From assembly GCA_041749275.1 (NCBI GenBank), contig JBGTBQ010000065.1, positions 1 to 40,542 of the forward strand: 40,542 bases of DNA. Direction: 5' to 3'. A model generated the notes under the pieces. That model ran no database searches. It was not told the DNA's origin and worked only from the letters and a program-made list of their open reading frames with translations. How positions within the stretch are numbered: the first letter of the stretch is position 1; every line of letters begins with the position of its first letter. The translations under genes were made by a program, and so were the position numbers. The stretch comes from JBGTBQ01 sp041749275 (GTDB taxonomy: Bacteria > Acidobacteriota > Blastocatellia > Pyrinomonadales > Pyrinomonadaceae). Below, piece by piece: positions 30,543-39,024 of this stretch.

Positions 30543-33134
30543 ATGGCAATCGAAATCAACTCTCTACACGAACCACGCCGCCTGCCGCGACTCAAATACG
30601 CGACGGCGCGACTCCGCGAGGGCGCGCGGTCTGCATCGCGCGCGCGCCTCGTCCAGATTATTTGCGGCACGCTGATTACCGTCTCGCTCCTGTTTCTCTC
30701 CTTCGTCGTCTATTTCTATCTTCATTATTCGCAGGTCGTTGATGAGAGGCTGGCTGCCGGCTATCTGACCAGTCGGGCCGGGGTCTACGCCGCGCCGCGC
30801 GTATTGCGCGCCGGGCAACACCTCACGCGCGAGCGGCTGACGCAGACTCTGCGCCGCGCCGGCTACGTGGACACCGAGGCGAGCCGCGTGTGGAGCGGAC
30901 GCTTCGCCGTGACGGAAAACGCCATCGAAATCTTCCCGCGCCGCATGGGAGAGAATGGCGCGTCGTCTGTTTACCAAGTCGTGCGCGTCGAGTTCGACCG
31001 CGCCGGGCGCATCGAGGGCGTCAGCGGCGATAGCGCCCCGCTCCTGTCTTACACGCTGGAGCCGGAGCCGCTAACGAACGACGCGGGCGTGAAGACTGAC
31101 GAGCATCAAACGCTGGCCTACGCGGACATCCCGCCCGTGCTCGTGCGCGCGATCCTCTCGATTGAAGACCGGCGCTTTTTCGAGCACGGCGGACTCGACC
31201 CCATCGGCATCGCGCGCGCCGCGTTGAGCTGGGGCGACCCCGACCAAGACGCGAAGCAGGGCGGCTCGACCATCACGCAGCAACTCGTCAAGAACACATA
31301 CCTCAGCCACGAGCGCACCCTGCGGCGCAAGTTTCACGAGGCCATCCTCGCGCGCGTCATCGAACGGCGGATGTCGAAAGAAGACATCCTCGCGCTCTAC
31401 TGCAACGAGATTTATCTCGGCCAGCGCGGGAGCGTCGGCGTGCGCGGCGTGCAGCAGGCGGCGCGGGTCTTCTTCGGCAAGGAGTTGAAAGACCTCTCGC
31501 TCGCGGAGGCCGCGACCATCGCCGGGATGATTCAGAGTCCGGGCCGCTACGCACCCGACCGCCACGCCGAGACGGCGAAAGTACGGCGCAACACCGTCCT
31601 CGCCGCGATGCTGCGTGACGACGCGATCACGCGCGAAGAGGCCGAGTCGGCCTCGCGCGAACAGGTTGCGGTCGTCCCTGCCACGGACAACGACGCAACC
31701 GCGCCGCACTTTATAGATTATGTCAACCGCCTCATCGCCGACCGGCAGGCCGCGGGCGAAAAGGTTGACGAGGGAACGGCTCGCGTCTACACGACGATTG
31801 ATACGGAGTTGCAGCAGTTGGCCGAAACCGCCGTGCGCGGGCAGCTCGAACGCTTGCATAAAGTTTTTAAGGGGAAGAAGCAGCCGCAGGCCGCGCTCGT
31901 CGCGCTCGACCCGAAGACCGGGCACGTGCTGGCGATGGTCGGCGGCGGCTCTTATGCCGCGTCGCAGCTCAACCGCGCGACGGACGCGCGCCGTCAGCCC
32001 GGCTCGGTCTTTAAGCCCGTGGTTTACGCGGCGGCCATCGAGGGCGGCATCTCGCCCGTCTCTCTGTCGCTCGACGCGCCGCGCGAGTTTACTTACGACT
32101 ATCGCGCGCGTTACCGCCCGGCGAACTACGGGAAGGGCTATTCGATGCGTGAGGTGACGCTACGCACCGCGCTGGTGCGTTCGCTGAACGTGGTGACGGT
32201 TGACGTGGCGATGCGCGCGGGCCTGAAGCGCGTGGCGACGCTCGCCGGACAGTTGGGATTGCCGGAACCGGAACCCTACCCGGCGCTCGCGCTCGGCTCG
32301 AACGAAGCGACGCCGCTGGAAGTCGCCGGCGCTTACACGGCCTTCGCCAACGGCGGTCGCGTCGTGCGCCCCACGGGCATCGCGCGCGTCGAGGATGGCC
32401 CGCCGGTTTCGCCCTTCAACGCGCAGGCGCAAGTCGCGCGGCAGGTCTTAAAGCCTTCGACCGCCTACATGATGACGGACATGATGACGGAGGTCATCAA
32501 TCGTGGGACGGCGCGCGCGGCGCGCGGGGCGGTAAAGAAGACGGCGGTGGCGGGCAAGACCGGCACGTCGCGCGATGGTTGGTTCGCCGGATACACGCCG
32601 AACCTCGTCTGCGTCGTGTGGGTCGGTTTCGACGACGGGAGCGAATTGGATTTGACGGGCGCGGACTCAGCCTTGCCCATCTGGACGGAGTTCGTGCGTG
32701 GCGCGGTCGAGTTGCGCCCCGAACTCGGCGGCGAAAAGTTCGAGCGCCCAGACAGCATCACCTTCGTCGAGATAGACCCGGAGACGGGCGCGCTTGCCTC
32801 CATGTCCTGCCCCCACCGCGAACGCATCGCGCTGACGCCGGCCATGGCTCCCGACTTCGAGTGCGTTACGCACAACGCCCTGCCCGACGAACTGGCATCT
32901 CTGGAAGCGGAAGAGTTTGAAGTGGAAGAGAAGAGCGCGGCCACGCGCGCGGAGACGAACGTCGAAGCGACCATCACAAGGGCGAGACCGGCAATCGTAC
33001 CTCACACCTCGCGCACCGTCGCCGGCGATTCATTTGCGATTCGAGCCACACAGACCGAAGTCAATCGCGGTGGGCGGACAAAGCTGACGAATGAGATTAG
33101 AGTTGCCTCGGACGACGGCAGCAGACAACGTTGA
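30543..33134 (+). CDS. Class A penicillin-binding protein (PBP1-type glycosyltransferase/transpeptidase)
   Basis: 863 residues. A short cytoplasmic tail and one membrane helix (~37-60) precede a ~100-residue region like the UB2H regulatory domain of PBP1b (L-T-S-R-A-G-V-Y-A-A-P-R-V-L). GT51 glycosyltransferase follows: S-I-E209-D-R-R-F-F-E-H-G-G-L-D, G-G-S-T-I-T-Q-Q-L-V-K-N (240-251), L-A-L-Y-C-N-E-I-Y-L-G. The transpeptidase has S488-V-F-K491, S547-L-N549 and K672-T-G674. All catalytic motifs are present. It polymerises lipid II and cross-links peptidoglycan on the outer face of the inner membrane. A ~100-residue charged C-terminal tail is of unknown use. Confidence 0.93.
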   Translation: MAIEINSLHEPRRLPRLKYATARLREGARSASRARLVQIICGTLITVSLLFLSFVVYFYLHYSQVVDERLAAGYLTSRAGVYAAPRVLRAGQHLTRERLTQTLRRAGYVDTEASRVWSGRFAVTENAIEIFPRRMGENGASSVYQVVRVEFDRAGRIEGVSGDSAPLLSYTLEPEPLTNDAGVKTDEHQTLAYADIPPVLVRAILSIEDRRFFEHGGLDPIGIARAALSWGDPDQDAKQGGSTITQQLVKNTYLSHERTLRRKFHEAILARVIERRMSKEDILALYCNEIYLGQRGSVGVRGVQQAARVFFGKELKDLSLAEAATIAGMIQSPGRYAPDRHAETAKVRRNTVLAAMLRDDAITREEAESASREQVAVVPATDNDATAPHFIDYVNRLIADRQAAGEKVDEGTARVYTTIDTELQQLAETAVRGQLERLHKVFKGKKQPQAALVALDPKTGHVLAMVGGGSYAASQLNRATDARRQPGSVFKPVVYAAAIEGGISPVSLSLDAPREFTYDYRARYRPANYGKGYSMREVTLRTALVRSLNVVTVDVAMRAGLKRVATLAGQLGLPEPEPYPALALGSNEATPLEVAGAYTAFANGGRVVRPTGIARVEDGPPVSPFNAQAQVARQVLKPSTAYMMTDMMTEVINRGTARAARGAVKKTAVAGKTGTSRDGWFAGYTPNLVCVVWVGFDDGSELDLTGADSALPIWTEFVRGAVELRPELGGEKFERPDSITFVEIDPETGALASMSCPHRERIALTPAMAPDFECVTHNALPDELASLEAEEFEVEEKSAATRAETNVEATITRARPAIVPHTSRTVAGDSFAIRATQTEVNRGGRTKLTNEIRVASDDGSRQR

Positions 33135-33154
33135 CAACCCGCAAAATTCCAACC

Positions 33155-33544
33155 TCACAAATCGGGCGCACGTTCTAAAATCACCTGCGCGACGGCGTGC
33201 TCCGCCGTGTGCGAGAGCGAGAGATGCGCGCGCGTCGCGCCGCACTCTTTGAATAACTCGCGCGCATGGTGGTGGAACAAGAGCGCGGGTGCGCCCGACT
33301 CATGCGAAACAATCTCGACATCCCGCCACGCGACGCCGCCGCTCCAACCTGTCTTTAAAGCCTTCAGCGCGGCCTCTTTGGCGGCGAAGCGCGCGGCGTA
33401 GTGTTGTGCGGCTGCCGTGCCGCGACTGTCGCAGTAGGCGCGCTCGCCGTCGGTGAAGACGCGCTCGCGGAAGCGCGGCGTGCGCCTGAGCACTTCACGG
33501 ACGCGCGCGACTTCGATAATGTCTATGCCGATGGAGACAATCAC
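33155..33544 (-). CDS. acpS: Holo-[acyl-carrier-protein] synthase
   Basis: 129 residues from a GTG at 33544. I-G-I-D-I-I-E-V-A-R-V at the start and A-A-R-F-A-A-K-E-A-A-L-K-A-L are the two signature motifs of AcpS-type phosphopantetheinyl transferases, with the Mg-binding Asp and Glu. H-L-S-L-S-H-T near the end completes the site. It moves phosphopantetheine from CoA to acyl carrier protein for fatty-acid synthesis. The longer open frame upstream is antisense to the next gene and is not part of it. Its 5' end overlaps that of the divergent pgeF-like gene by about 26 bp. Confidence 0.92.
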   Translation of the reverse strand: MIVSIGIDIIEVARVREVLRRTPRFRERVFTDGERAYCDSRGTAAAQHYAARFAAKEAALKALKTGWSGGVAWRDVEIVSHESGAPALLFHHHARELFKECGATRAHLSLSHTAEHAVAQVILERAPDL

Positions 33545-34412
33545 AACTGAACGAGACCTGTTACGAGAAGCGGGCTTCGCGTGGCGCGAATCCGCCGAAG
33601 GGGTGCGCGCGCTGGTGTGCGAGCCGCTCGAACGCGAGGGATTTGCAAACGCCTTCTCGACGCGCGGCGGGGGCGTCAGCCCGTTTCCTTCAAGCGCCCT
33701 CAACCTCGCGGGCTTCAACGAAGACACGGCGGAAAATATACACGAGAACCGCCGCCGCTTCTTAAAACTGCTGGGCAACGACTGGACGCTCGCGGCCTGC
33801 TGGCAGATGCATGGCTCGGAAGTCCACGTCGTGCGCGAGGCGCCCGACCCTCGCTCCGAGCAAGTGCATTGCGATGCGCTCGTGACGCGCGAGCGGGGCG
33901 TGCTCATCGGCGTCAAAACCGCCGACTGCGTGCCCATTCTGTTAAGCGACGCGCGCACCGGCGCGTGCGCCGCCGTCCATGCGGGCTGGCGAGGGACGCT
34001 CGCCGAAATCATCAAGCGCACGCTCGACGCGCTGCGAGAAGAGTCCGGCACGGTTCCGGCGCAAGTGCGCGCCGCCATCGGCCCCGCCGCGCTCAGTTGT
34101 TGCTACGAGGTTGGCGCGGATGTCATCGCGCCCTTCAAAGAAAAATTTCTCTACGCGCCGGAACTCTTCACCGCGACGCGCGAAGGCCACGCGCTCGTTG
34201 ACCTGCACCGCGCGAACCGCGAGCAGCTCATCGAAGCCGGCGTCGCCGCCGAACGCATCCACCTGCTGCCGCTCTGCACGATGTGCCGCACAGACCTCTT
34301 CTTCTCCTACCGCCGCGAAAAAAAGCTGCACGGTCGCACCGGACGGCTGCTCTCCGTCATCGGAATCCAAGACGAGGAGACAAAGGGAAGGGGAGACGAG
34401 GCGACGATTTGA
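33519..34412 (+). CDS. pgeF: PgeF/YfiH family protein (peptidoglycan editing factor; multi-copper polyphenol oxidase family)
   Basis: About 297 residues from the ATG at 33519; ATGs at 33525 and 33531 are alternatives and none has a clear ribosome site. S-T-R-G-G-G-V-S, C-W-Q-M-H-G-S-E-V-H, T-A-D-C-V-P-I-L-L, V-H-A-G-W-R-G-T and C-C-Y-E-V-G are family motifs; the His, Cys and His of the H-G/D-C/H-A-G-W set form the zinc site. Family members remove wrongly added amino acids from peptidoglycan precursors and have purine nucleoside phosphorylase-like activity in vitro. The gene follows a PBP1-type gene by position only. The C-terminal E-T-K-G-R-G-D-E-A-T-I tail looks like a chance extension. Confidence 0.88.
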   Translation: MSMPMETITTERDLLREAGFAWRESAEGVRALVCEPLEREGFANAFSTRGGGVSPFPSSALNLAGFNEDTAENIHENRRRFLKLLGNDWTLAACWQMHGSEVHVVREAPDPRSEQVHCDALVTRERGVLIGVKTADCVPILLSDARTGACAAVHAGWRGTLAEIIKRTLDALREESGTVPAQVRAAIGPAALSCCYEVGADVIAPFKEKFLYAPELFTATREGHALVDLHRANREQLIEAGVAAERIHLLPLCTMCRTDLFFSYRREKKLHGRTGRLLSVIGIQDEETKGRGDEATI

Positions 34413-34467
34413 CGACGCGGCTTCTTTCTCCCCATCTCCCCATCCCCCGTCTCTCTCTCCCCGTCTG

Positions 34468-35052
34468 CTATTTCTTCCCACGTCCGCCGCCGAAATACCG
34501 CGCGTTGATTTGATTGACGCGTTCGCCGGGGCCGACGATGGCGATGGCGAGCGACATCTCGCGCGTTGCGGGCGGGAAGCAGACCGTATCAGAGCAACTC
34601 TGGAAGCGCACGTTGACGCGCACGCGCGCGACGCCAATCGGCGCATCGGGCGCGACCGTGACGTTGAAGCGAAAGATCGCGCGCCCTTCATAGACGGAGA
34701 GGCGGTCGGGCGAGCCGCCGCCGAAATCGAAGGTGCGGACGGAGCCGGCGGGATAAGTGACGGGCGTCACCTTCAGACCTTTCGGCGCTTCGACCTTGAC
34801 GACGGTCGGGATGGCGTATTTGCCGAGCGGCTTGTTCGAGTTGACGTGTAATTCTTTGGGTATCTCCATCACGATGGCGGCGCGAAAGCTGCTGCCCTGA
34901 TTCGCCGGGTCAACCGAGAAAAAGCCGTTGACGGCTATGTTGTTGCTTTGCGCGGCGGGCGCGGCGGCCACGGGCAAACTCGCCGGCGCGAGCAGCGCGG
35001 AGAGAATCAATAGAAGGCTGGCCGTTAAGGTGAAAACTTTTCGTCTCATCAT
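34468..35052 (-). CDS. Exported DsbD N-terminal-domain-like protein
   Basis: 194 residues. A signal peptide (M-M-R-R-K-V-F-T-L, hydrophobic core, V-A-A-A-P) leads to one immunoglobulin-like domain. H-V-N-S-N-K-P-L, a proline-led strand series, and R-F-Q-S-C-S-D-T-V-C-F-P-P near residue 165 match the DsbD alpha domain, whose Cys pair passes electrons from the membrane to periplasmic thioredoxin-like proteins. The membrane and C-terminal thioredoxin domains of full DsbD are absent and not encoded next to it, so it is a stand-alone version of the alpha domain. Partner unknown. Confidence 0.78.
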   Translation of the reverse strand: MMRRKVFTLTASLLLILSALLAPASLPVAAAPAAQSNNIAVNGFFSVDPANQGSSFRAAIVMEIPKELHVNSNKPLGKYAIPTVVKVEAPKGLKVTPVTYPAGSVRTFDFGGGSPDRLSVYEGRAIFRFNVTVAPDAPIGVARVRVNVRFQSCSDTVCFPPATREMSLAIAIVGPGERVNQINARYFGGGRGKK

Positions 35053-35088
35053 GCAATCATTTCTTTCTTGAATTTAAACAGTGCGAAC

Positions 35089-36183
35089 TCAGGAGAGTTG
35101 ATGAAGTAATGGCGTCGCGGCGTTGCTTACACGCCGCGCGGCAAGTTGACCGCACGCGGCGTAGATGTCGCGCCCGCGCGGGCGACGGACGAAGGCGCGG
35201 ACGCCCTTCGCTTCGAGAATGCGCTTGAAGCTTTGCACGCGCGCTTCGGGCGAGGGGATGTACGGCAGCCCGTCCGCCGGGTTGTGCGGGATTAGATTTA
35301 CCTTTGCTTTCAGTCCGTGGCGGTTCAGCAGGTTGGCGAGCCGGCGCGCGTCGTCGTCCGAATCGTTCACGCCGTCGAGCAACACATACTCGAACGTAAA
35401 CAACTCGCCCGGTTTCAGAGACTCCTGAAACTCCTTGCACGCGGAGAGCAACTCGGAGAGCGGCCATCTCTTGTTGATCGGCATCAGCACGTCGCGCAAC
35501 TCGTCCGTCGGCGCGGCGAGCGAGACGGCGAGGTGCGGGCGGTCGCTGATCGTCGCCAGCTCTTTAATCTTCGGCACGACGCCCGCCGTCGAGACCGTCA
35601 CGCGGTTCGGGACGATGAAGAGACCTTCCGCGTCGGACATGATACGGAGCGCCTTCATCAGCGGGTCGAACGCGAGAAACGGCTCGCCCGCGCCCATCGC
35701 CACCAGATTCGTCCCGCGCGGCGTCTTCTCGCCGACGCCGTAAGCGTCGTTCAGCGCGATGATGATCTGTTCCACTATCTCGCCCGCCGTGAGCGTGCGG
35801 AGCAGTCCGAGTTGCGCCGTCAGACAGAAACTACATTGCAGCGGGCAGCCCGACTGCGACGAAAAACAGATGGTGTCGCGTCGCTCTTCGGGGATGAAGA
35901 CGGTCTCGACCGGAAGGCCGTCATGCGTCTTCATCAAATAACGCCGCGTGCCGTCCTCGGCGACGTAGCGCGATTCGACCGTGAGCGTCGAGGCCGTCGC
36001 TTTCTCCGTTAAACTCGCGCGAAATTCTTTCGGCAGGTCGGTCATCTCCTCGAACGAGCGCAGGCGGCGGCGATTGAGCGCCACGAAGAGTTGCCGCCCG
36101 CGATAGCGCGGCTCGCCCAACTCTTCGACGAACGACTCAAGCTCTTCCTGCGTTAAACCCGCGAGATGTACGGCCCGTTCCAT
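35089..36183 (-). CDS. rlmN: Dual-specificity 23S rRNA/tRNA adenine-C2 methyltransferase RlmN
   Basis: 364 residues from the ATG at 36183, chosen because M-E-R-A-V-H-L-A-G-L-T aligns with RlmN starts; an ATG at 36201 would add six. The radical-SAM cluster motif is C113-x3-C117-x2-C120. G-A-G-E-P-F-L-A-F-D is the GGEP-like SAM motif, with Ala where most have Met. F-V-R-R-P-R-G-R-D-I-Y-A-A-C-G-Q-L carries the mechanistic C-terminal cysteine, as does the radical-SAM core C117. It methylates A2503 of 23S rRNA and A37 of some tRNAs. Length and motifs are complete. Confidence 0.93.
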   Translation of the reverse strand: MERAVHLAGLTQEELESFVEELGEPRYRGRQLFVALNRRRLRSFEEMTDLPKEFRASLTEKATASTLTVESRYVAEDGTRRYLMKTHDGLPVETVFIPEERRDTICFSSQSGCPLQCSFCLTAQLGLLRTLTAGEIVEQIIIALNDAYGVGEKTPRGTNLVAMGAGEPFLAFDPLMKALRIMSDAEGLFIVPNRVTVSTAGVVPKIKELATISDRPHLAVSLAAPTDELRDVLMPINKRWPLSELLSACKEFQESLKPGELFTFEYVLLDGVNDSDDDARRLANLLNRHGLKAKVNLIPHNPADGLPYIPSPEARVQSFKRILEAKGVRAFVRRPRGRDIYAACGQLAARRVSNAATPLLHQLS

Positions 36184-36300
36184 TGCCCGCAATGTTAACA
36201 TCCGTCAGTGGCAACGCACAGTTGGGGCGCGAGTGTCGAAGCGGATGCGGTATAATTCGCGTCGGCCATTGGTCGTCTGATTGATTGAGATTGGTCACGC

Positions 36301-36537
36301 AGCCGTCTTCAGACGGCTTTCCACGTCAGGGCGCATAGACCAGCCGTTTGACGGCTGGGGTGAGACGCCGCCAAATTTATGGCAGGGCGTTTTAACGCCC
36401 TTCCAGTTTGAGCGAAGATGGCTGAAGCCTTGCTCTGAAGCCCGTTAAAACGGGCTGATGAAATCTTGGTCGCGCATCCCAGCCGTCAACGGCTGGCCTA
36501 CAAGCCGCCTCCGGCGGAAAGCCGTCTGAAGACGGCT
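36301..36537. repeat. Symmetric cluster of seven short palindromes
   Basis: Palindromes at 36301-36318 (AGCCGTCTTCAGACGGCT), 36341-36357, 36384-36401 (AGGGCGTTTTAACGCCCT), 36439-36456 (AGCCCGTTAAAACGGGCT), 36480-36495, 36505-36517 and 36520-36537. The two ends, 36301-36322 and 36516-36537, are a perfect 22-bp inverted repeat, and the second and second-last unit types (CAGCCGT...ACGGCTG) also mirror each other. The rest of 36202-36539 has no gene; TATAAT at 36251-36256 lacks a -35 partner. Confidence 0.9.
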
Positions 36538-36539
36538 AG

Positions 36540-37349
36540 GTGATTACCATCGGGGTGAGAGCAGAGTTGCCGAAGAAACTTTTACTTTGCTGTGCGATAG
36601 CACTGCCGCTCGCGTTGATGGGCTGTGGCCCACGCCCCGTCACGTCGCAGGCGGCAGGCGTGGCGGGCGCACAGCAGGAAGCGCCCGCGACGCGGAGGCC
36701 GTCGAGCGGCTCGCCGTTTCTCGATAAGCTGGTCGAAGCGGCCATCGCGCGCGCACAGGAGAAGGTGCGCTACGACCCGACTTATTTCAAGCTCGAATAT
36801 CCAAACGGCGACGTGCCGGCGGAGGTCGGCGTCTGCACGGACGAGGTCATCCGCTCATATCGCAAGGTCGGCGTGGACTTGCAAAGGGAAGTCCATGAAG
36901 ACATGAAAAGTAACTTCGCGGTCTATCCGAAGAAGTGGGGCCTCAAAAAAACGGACACGAACATTGACCACCGCCGCGTGCCGAACCTGATGGTCTTCTT
37001 CGAGCGGCAGGGCGCGGCCTTGCCGATAACCGACCGGGCGGAGGACTACAAACCCGGCGACGTGGTGACGTGGGATTTGGGGAACGGCCTGACGCACATC
37101 GGCATCGTCGTCAACATCCCTTACGAAGGCGATGAGAAGCGCCTCCTCATCGAGCACAACATCGGCGCGGGGCCGCAAATCGAGGACGTGCTCTTCGGTT
37201 GGAAGATTACGGGGCATTACCGCTACACGGGGCCGAAACCGGAAAAGTCGGGCGGGCCGCAAGCGTCGGAGAGCCTTGACGGCGGCGCGCGGCAACCCGC
37301 CGGAGACGGCAAGAAGCCGAAGGCGAAAGGCAAAGGTCGGAAGGATTGA
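36540..37349 (+). CDS. DUF1287-family lipoprotein
   Basis: Up to 269 residues from a GTG at 36540; a GTG at 36555 or TTG at 36567 are possible, since no clear ribosome site decides. The signal peptide ends in A-L-M-G-C, a lipobox, so the protein is probably a lipoprotein. The DUF1287 domain (~55-235) shows Y-D-P-T-Y-F-K-L-E-Y-P-N-G-D-V-P-A-E-V-G-V-C-T-D, H-E-D-M, N-I-D-H-R-R-V-P-N-L and P-G-D-V-V-T-W-D-L...H-I-G-I-V-V, with the Cys and His expected of an NlpC/P60-like fold. A possible cell-wall role is inferred from that fold. The lysine-rich tail is low complexity. The stop overlaps the rsgA start by 1 bp. Confidence 0.82.
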   Translation: MITIGVRAELPKKLLLCCAIALPLALMGCGPRPVTSQAAGVAGAQQEAPATRRPSSGSPFLDKLVEAAIARAQEKVRYDPTYFKLEYPNGDVPAEVGVCTDEVIRSYRKVGVDLQREVHEDMKSNFAVYPKKWGLKKTDTNIDHRRVPNLMVFFERQGAALPITDRAEDYKPGDVVTWDLGNGLTHIGIVVNIPYEGDEKRLLIEHNIGAGPQIEDVLFGWKITGHYRYTGPKPEKSGGPQASESLDGGARQPAGDGKKPKAKGKGRKD

Positions 37350-38431
37350 TGGGCGTCTCTCCCGTTTTCAATCTTGAGGATTACGGCTGGAACGATTTCT
37401 TCGCCGCACCTTTTGAACCCTACGCCCGCGAAGGCTACGAGGCCGGGCGCGTCTTTCTTCAACACAACAAAATCTACATGCTCTACACCGCGTCGGGCGA
37501 AGTGTGGGCGGAAGGTTCGGGGCGTCTGCGTTACGAGGCGCGCGGGCCGGAGGACTTGCCGGCGGTCGGCGATTGGGTCGTCGTCCGGCGGAAGGAGGAT
37601 GAGAGCAAGGCTATCATCCACGACATCCTGCCGCGCCGGAGCAAGTTCTCACGCAAGGCCGCCGGCACGCGCGACGAAGAACAGGTCGTCGCCGCGAACG
37701 TGGACACGGTCTTTCTGGTCATGGGTCTGGATAACGACTTCAACCCGCGCCGCATCGAGCGTTATCTCGTCATGGCTTGGGAGAGCGGGGCCGAGCCGGT
37801 CGTCGTGCTGAACAAGGCGGACGTGGTTGCGGACGCGGAAGAGAAGGTGACTGAAGTTGAAGCTGTCGCGCCCGGCGTCGCGGTCGTGCGGATGAGCGCG
37901 AAGCGGGACGAGGGCGTGGAACAGTTGCTGCCGTTTGTCGGTCGTGGGCGCACGGTCGCGCTGATGGGTTCGTCCGGCGTCGGCAAGTCAACCATCGTCA
38001 ACCGCCTCGTCGGCGAGGACGTGCAGCGGACGCAGGAGGTGCGCCTCGGCGACCAGCGGGGGCGGCACACGACGACGCACCGCGAGCTGATCGTGCTTCC
38101 ATCGGGCGGCCTCGTCATTGACACGCCGGGGATGCGCGAGCTGCAAGTTTTAGTGAGCGACCGCGGCCTGCGCGAGGCGTTCGAGGACGTGGAGGAGATT
38201 GCGTCCAACTGCCGCTTCACAAACTGCCGTCACGAGGGCGAGCCGGATTGCGCCATCCGTAAGGCGCTCGATGACGGCACGCTCGACGCGGAGCGTTATG
38301 CGAACTACCGGAAGTTGCAGGCCGAGATGCGGCAGATGGCGGTGCGGCAAGATCAGCGGAAGGGGCAGGAAGAAAAGTCACGTGTGAAGCGGTTGACAAG
38401 GGCTTTCAATAAGTCTGATAAGCGTCGTTGA
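37349..38431 (+). CDS. rsgA: Ribosome small-subunit-dependent GTPase A
   Basis: 360 residues from the ATG at 37349, which overlaps the previous stop (TGATG). An N-terminal OB-fold precedes a circularly permuted GTPase: L-N-K-A-D (G4) comes before G-S-S-G-V-G-K-S-T (G1), and D-T-P-G-M-R-E (G3) follows. C-R-F-T-N-C-R-H-E-G-E-P-D-C is the zinc-binding end. RsgA helps late maturation of the 30S subunit. The N-terminal ~45 residues (D-Y-G-W-N-D-F-F) match the RsgA subgroup with an extended start. Complete. Confidence 0.94.
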   Translation: MGVSPVFNLEDYGWNDFFAAPFEPYAREGYEAGRVFLQHNKIYMLYTASGEVWAEGSGRLRYEARGPEDLPAVGDWVVVRRKEDESKAIIHDILPRRSKFSRKAAGTRDEEQVVAANVDTVFLVMGLDNDFNPRRIERYLVMAWESGAEPVVVLNKADVVADAEEKVTEVEAVAPGVAVVRMSAKRDEGVEQLLPFVGRGRTVALMGSSGVGKSTIVNRLVGEDVQRTQEVRLGDQRGRHTTTHRELIVLPSGGLVIDTPGMRELQVLVSDRGLREAFEDVEEIASNCRFTNCRHEGEPDCAIRKALDDGTLDAERYANYRKLQAEMRQMAVRQDQRKGQEEKSRVKRLTRAFNKSDKRR

Positions 38432-38484
38432 CGGCCTCGCTTGGTTGGGTTTTTATCCGTCTTGGGTGTCTCGTAGATTGATTC

Positions 38485-38524
38485 TTCACCACAGAGACAC
38501 AGAGGACACAGAGGGTGCACAGAG
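38485..38524. repeat. 40-bp inverted repeat, left arm, around the GxxExxY gene
   Basis: Begins TTCACCACAGAGACACAGAG. Matches the reverse complement of 38905-38944 at 38 of 40 positions. It consists largely of reiterated ACAGAG units. Confidence 0.92.
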
Positions 38525-38526
38525 AC

Positions 38527-38904
38527 ATGAATCCTCACATCAACAGAACAACGGAAGTGATTATTGGAGCGGCCATTGAGGTGCATCGGGCGCTGGGGCC
38601 GGGGTTGTTGGAATCAACATACAGCGAGTGCTTATGCCGAGAGTTGAGCTTACGTGGCTTGCCGTTTGAGCGCGAGAGGCCGTTACCGCTTGAATACAAA
38701 GGCGTCCACTTGGAGTGCGGCTACCGGCTGGATTTATTGGTGGCGAACGTTGTCGTCGTCGAGGTCAAAGCCATCGAAGCGTTCGCGCCGGTTCACGAAG
38801 CCCAACTGCTGACATATATGCGTCTCGGCGGCTGGCCGGTCGGTCTGCTCATCAACTTCTGCGTCCCCATCCTAAAGCAAGGCATCCGCCGCAGAGTGAT
38901 TTAA
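38527..38904 (+). CDS. GxxExxY protein (PD-(D/E)xK nuclease-like)
   Basis: 125 residues from the ATG at 38527. I-G-A-A-I-E-V-H-R-A-L-G-P-G-L-L-E-S-T-Y carries the family-naming G-L-L-E-S-T-Y, followed by D-L-L-V-A-N-V-V-V-V-E-V-K-A-I, an acidic D...E-V-K that resembles the catalytic core of PD-(D/E)xK nucleases. Length is normal for the family. Its biological role is not established. The gene fills the space between two 40-bp inverted repeats almost exactly: the left arm ends 2 bp before the ATG and the stop codon touches the right arm. The unit looks like a discrete, possibly mobile, module placed after rsgA. Confidence 0.88.
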   Translation: MNPHINRTTEVIIGAAIEVHRALGPGLLESTYSECLCRELSLRGLPFERERPLPLEYKGVHLECGYRLDLLVANVVVVEVKAIEAFAPVHEAQLLTYMRLGGWPVGLLINFCVPILKQGIRRRVI

Positions 38905-38944
38905 CTCTGTGCTACCTCTGTGTCCTCTGTGTCTCTGTGGTGAA
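38905..38944. repeat. 40-bp inverted repeat, right arm
   Basis: Starts directly after the TAA of the GxxExxY gene. Pairs with 38485-38524 with two mismatches. Confidence 0.92.
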
Positions 38945-38972
38945 ATACCGCCAGCCATAATCTCAACATAAA

Positions 38973-39006
38973 AAACGGGCAGGAAGCCCCCGCCTCCTGC
39001 CCGTTT
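38973..39006 (-). terminator. Intrinsic terminator of the M16-like gene
   Basis: A perfect 12-bp stem (AAACGGGCAGGA with TCCTGCCCGTTT) and a 10-nt loop stand 18 bp after the M16 stop. On the - strand it runs into a T-rich tail (TTTTTTATGTT). Confidence 0.85.
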
Positions 39007-39024
39007 GAAACTCTTCCGGCAACC

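Noticed and set aside
33545..34078. N-terminal extension of the AcpS frame on the - strand
   Set aside because: The extension is antisense to the PgeF motifs and Ser/Arg-rich; AcpS homology begins exactly at the GTG at 33544.
36251..36256. Perfect TATAAT as a promoter for the DUF1287 gene
   Set aside because: No -35 element at 16-19 bp upstream, and the palindrome block separates it from the gene; kept only as a remark.
36301..36537. Possible CRISPR array
   Set aside because: Units are palindromes of differing sequence and spacing in mirror order, not identical direct repeats with unique spacers, and no cas gene is present.
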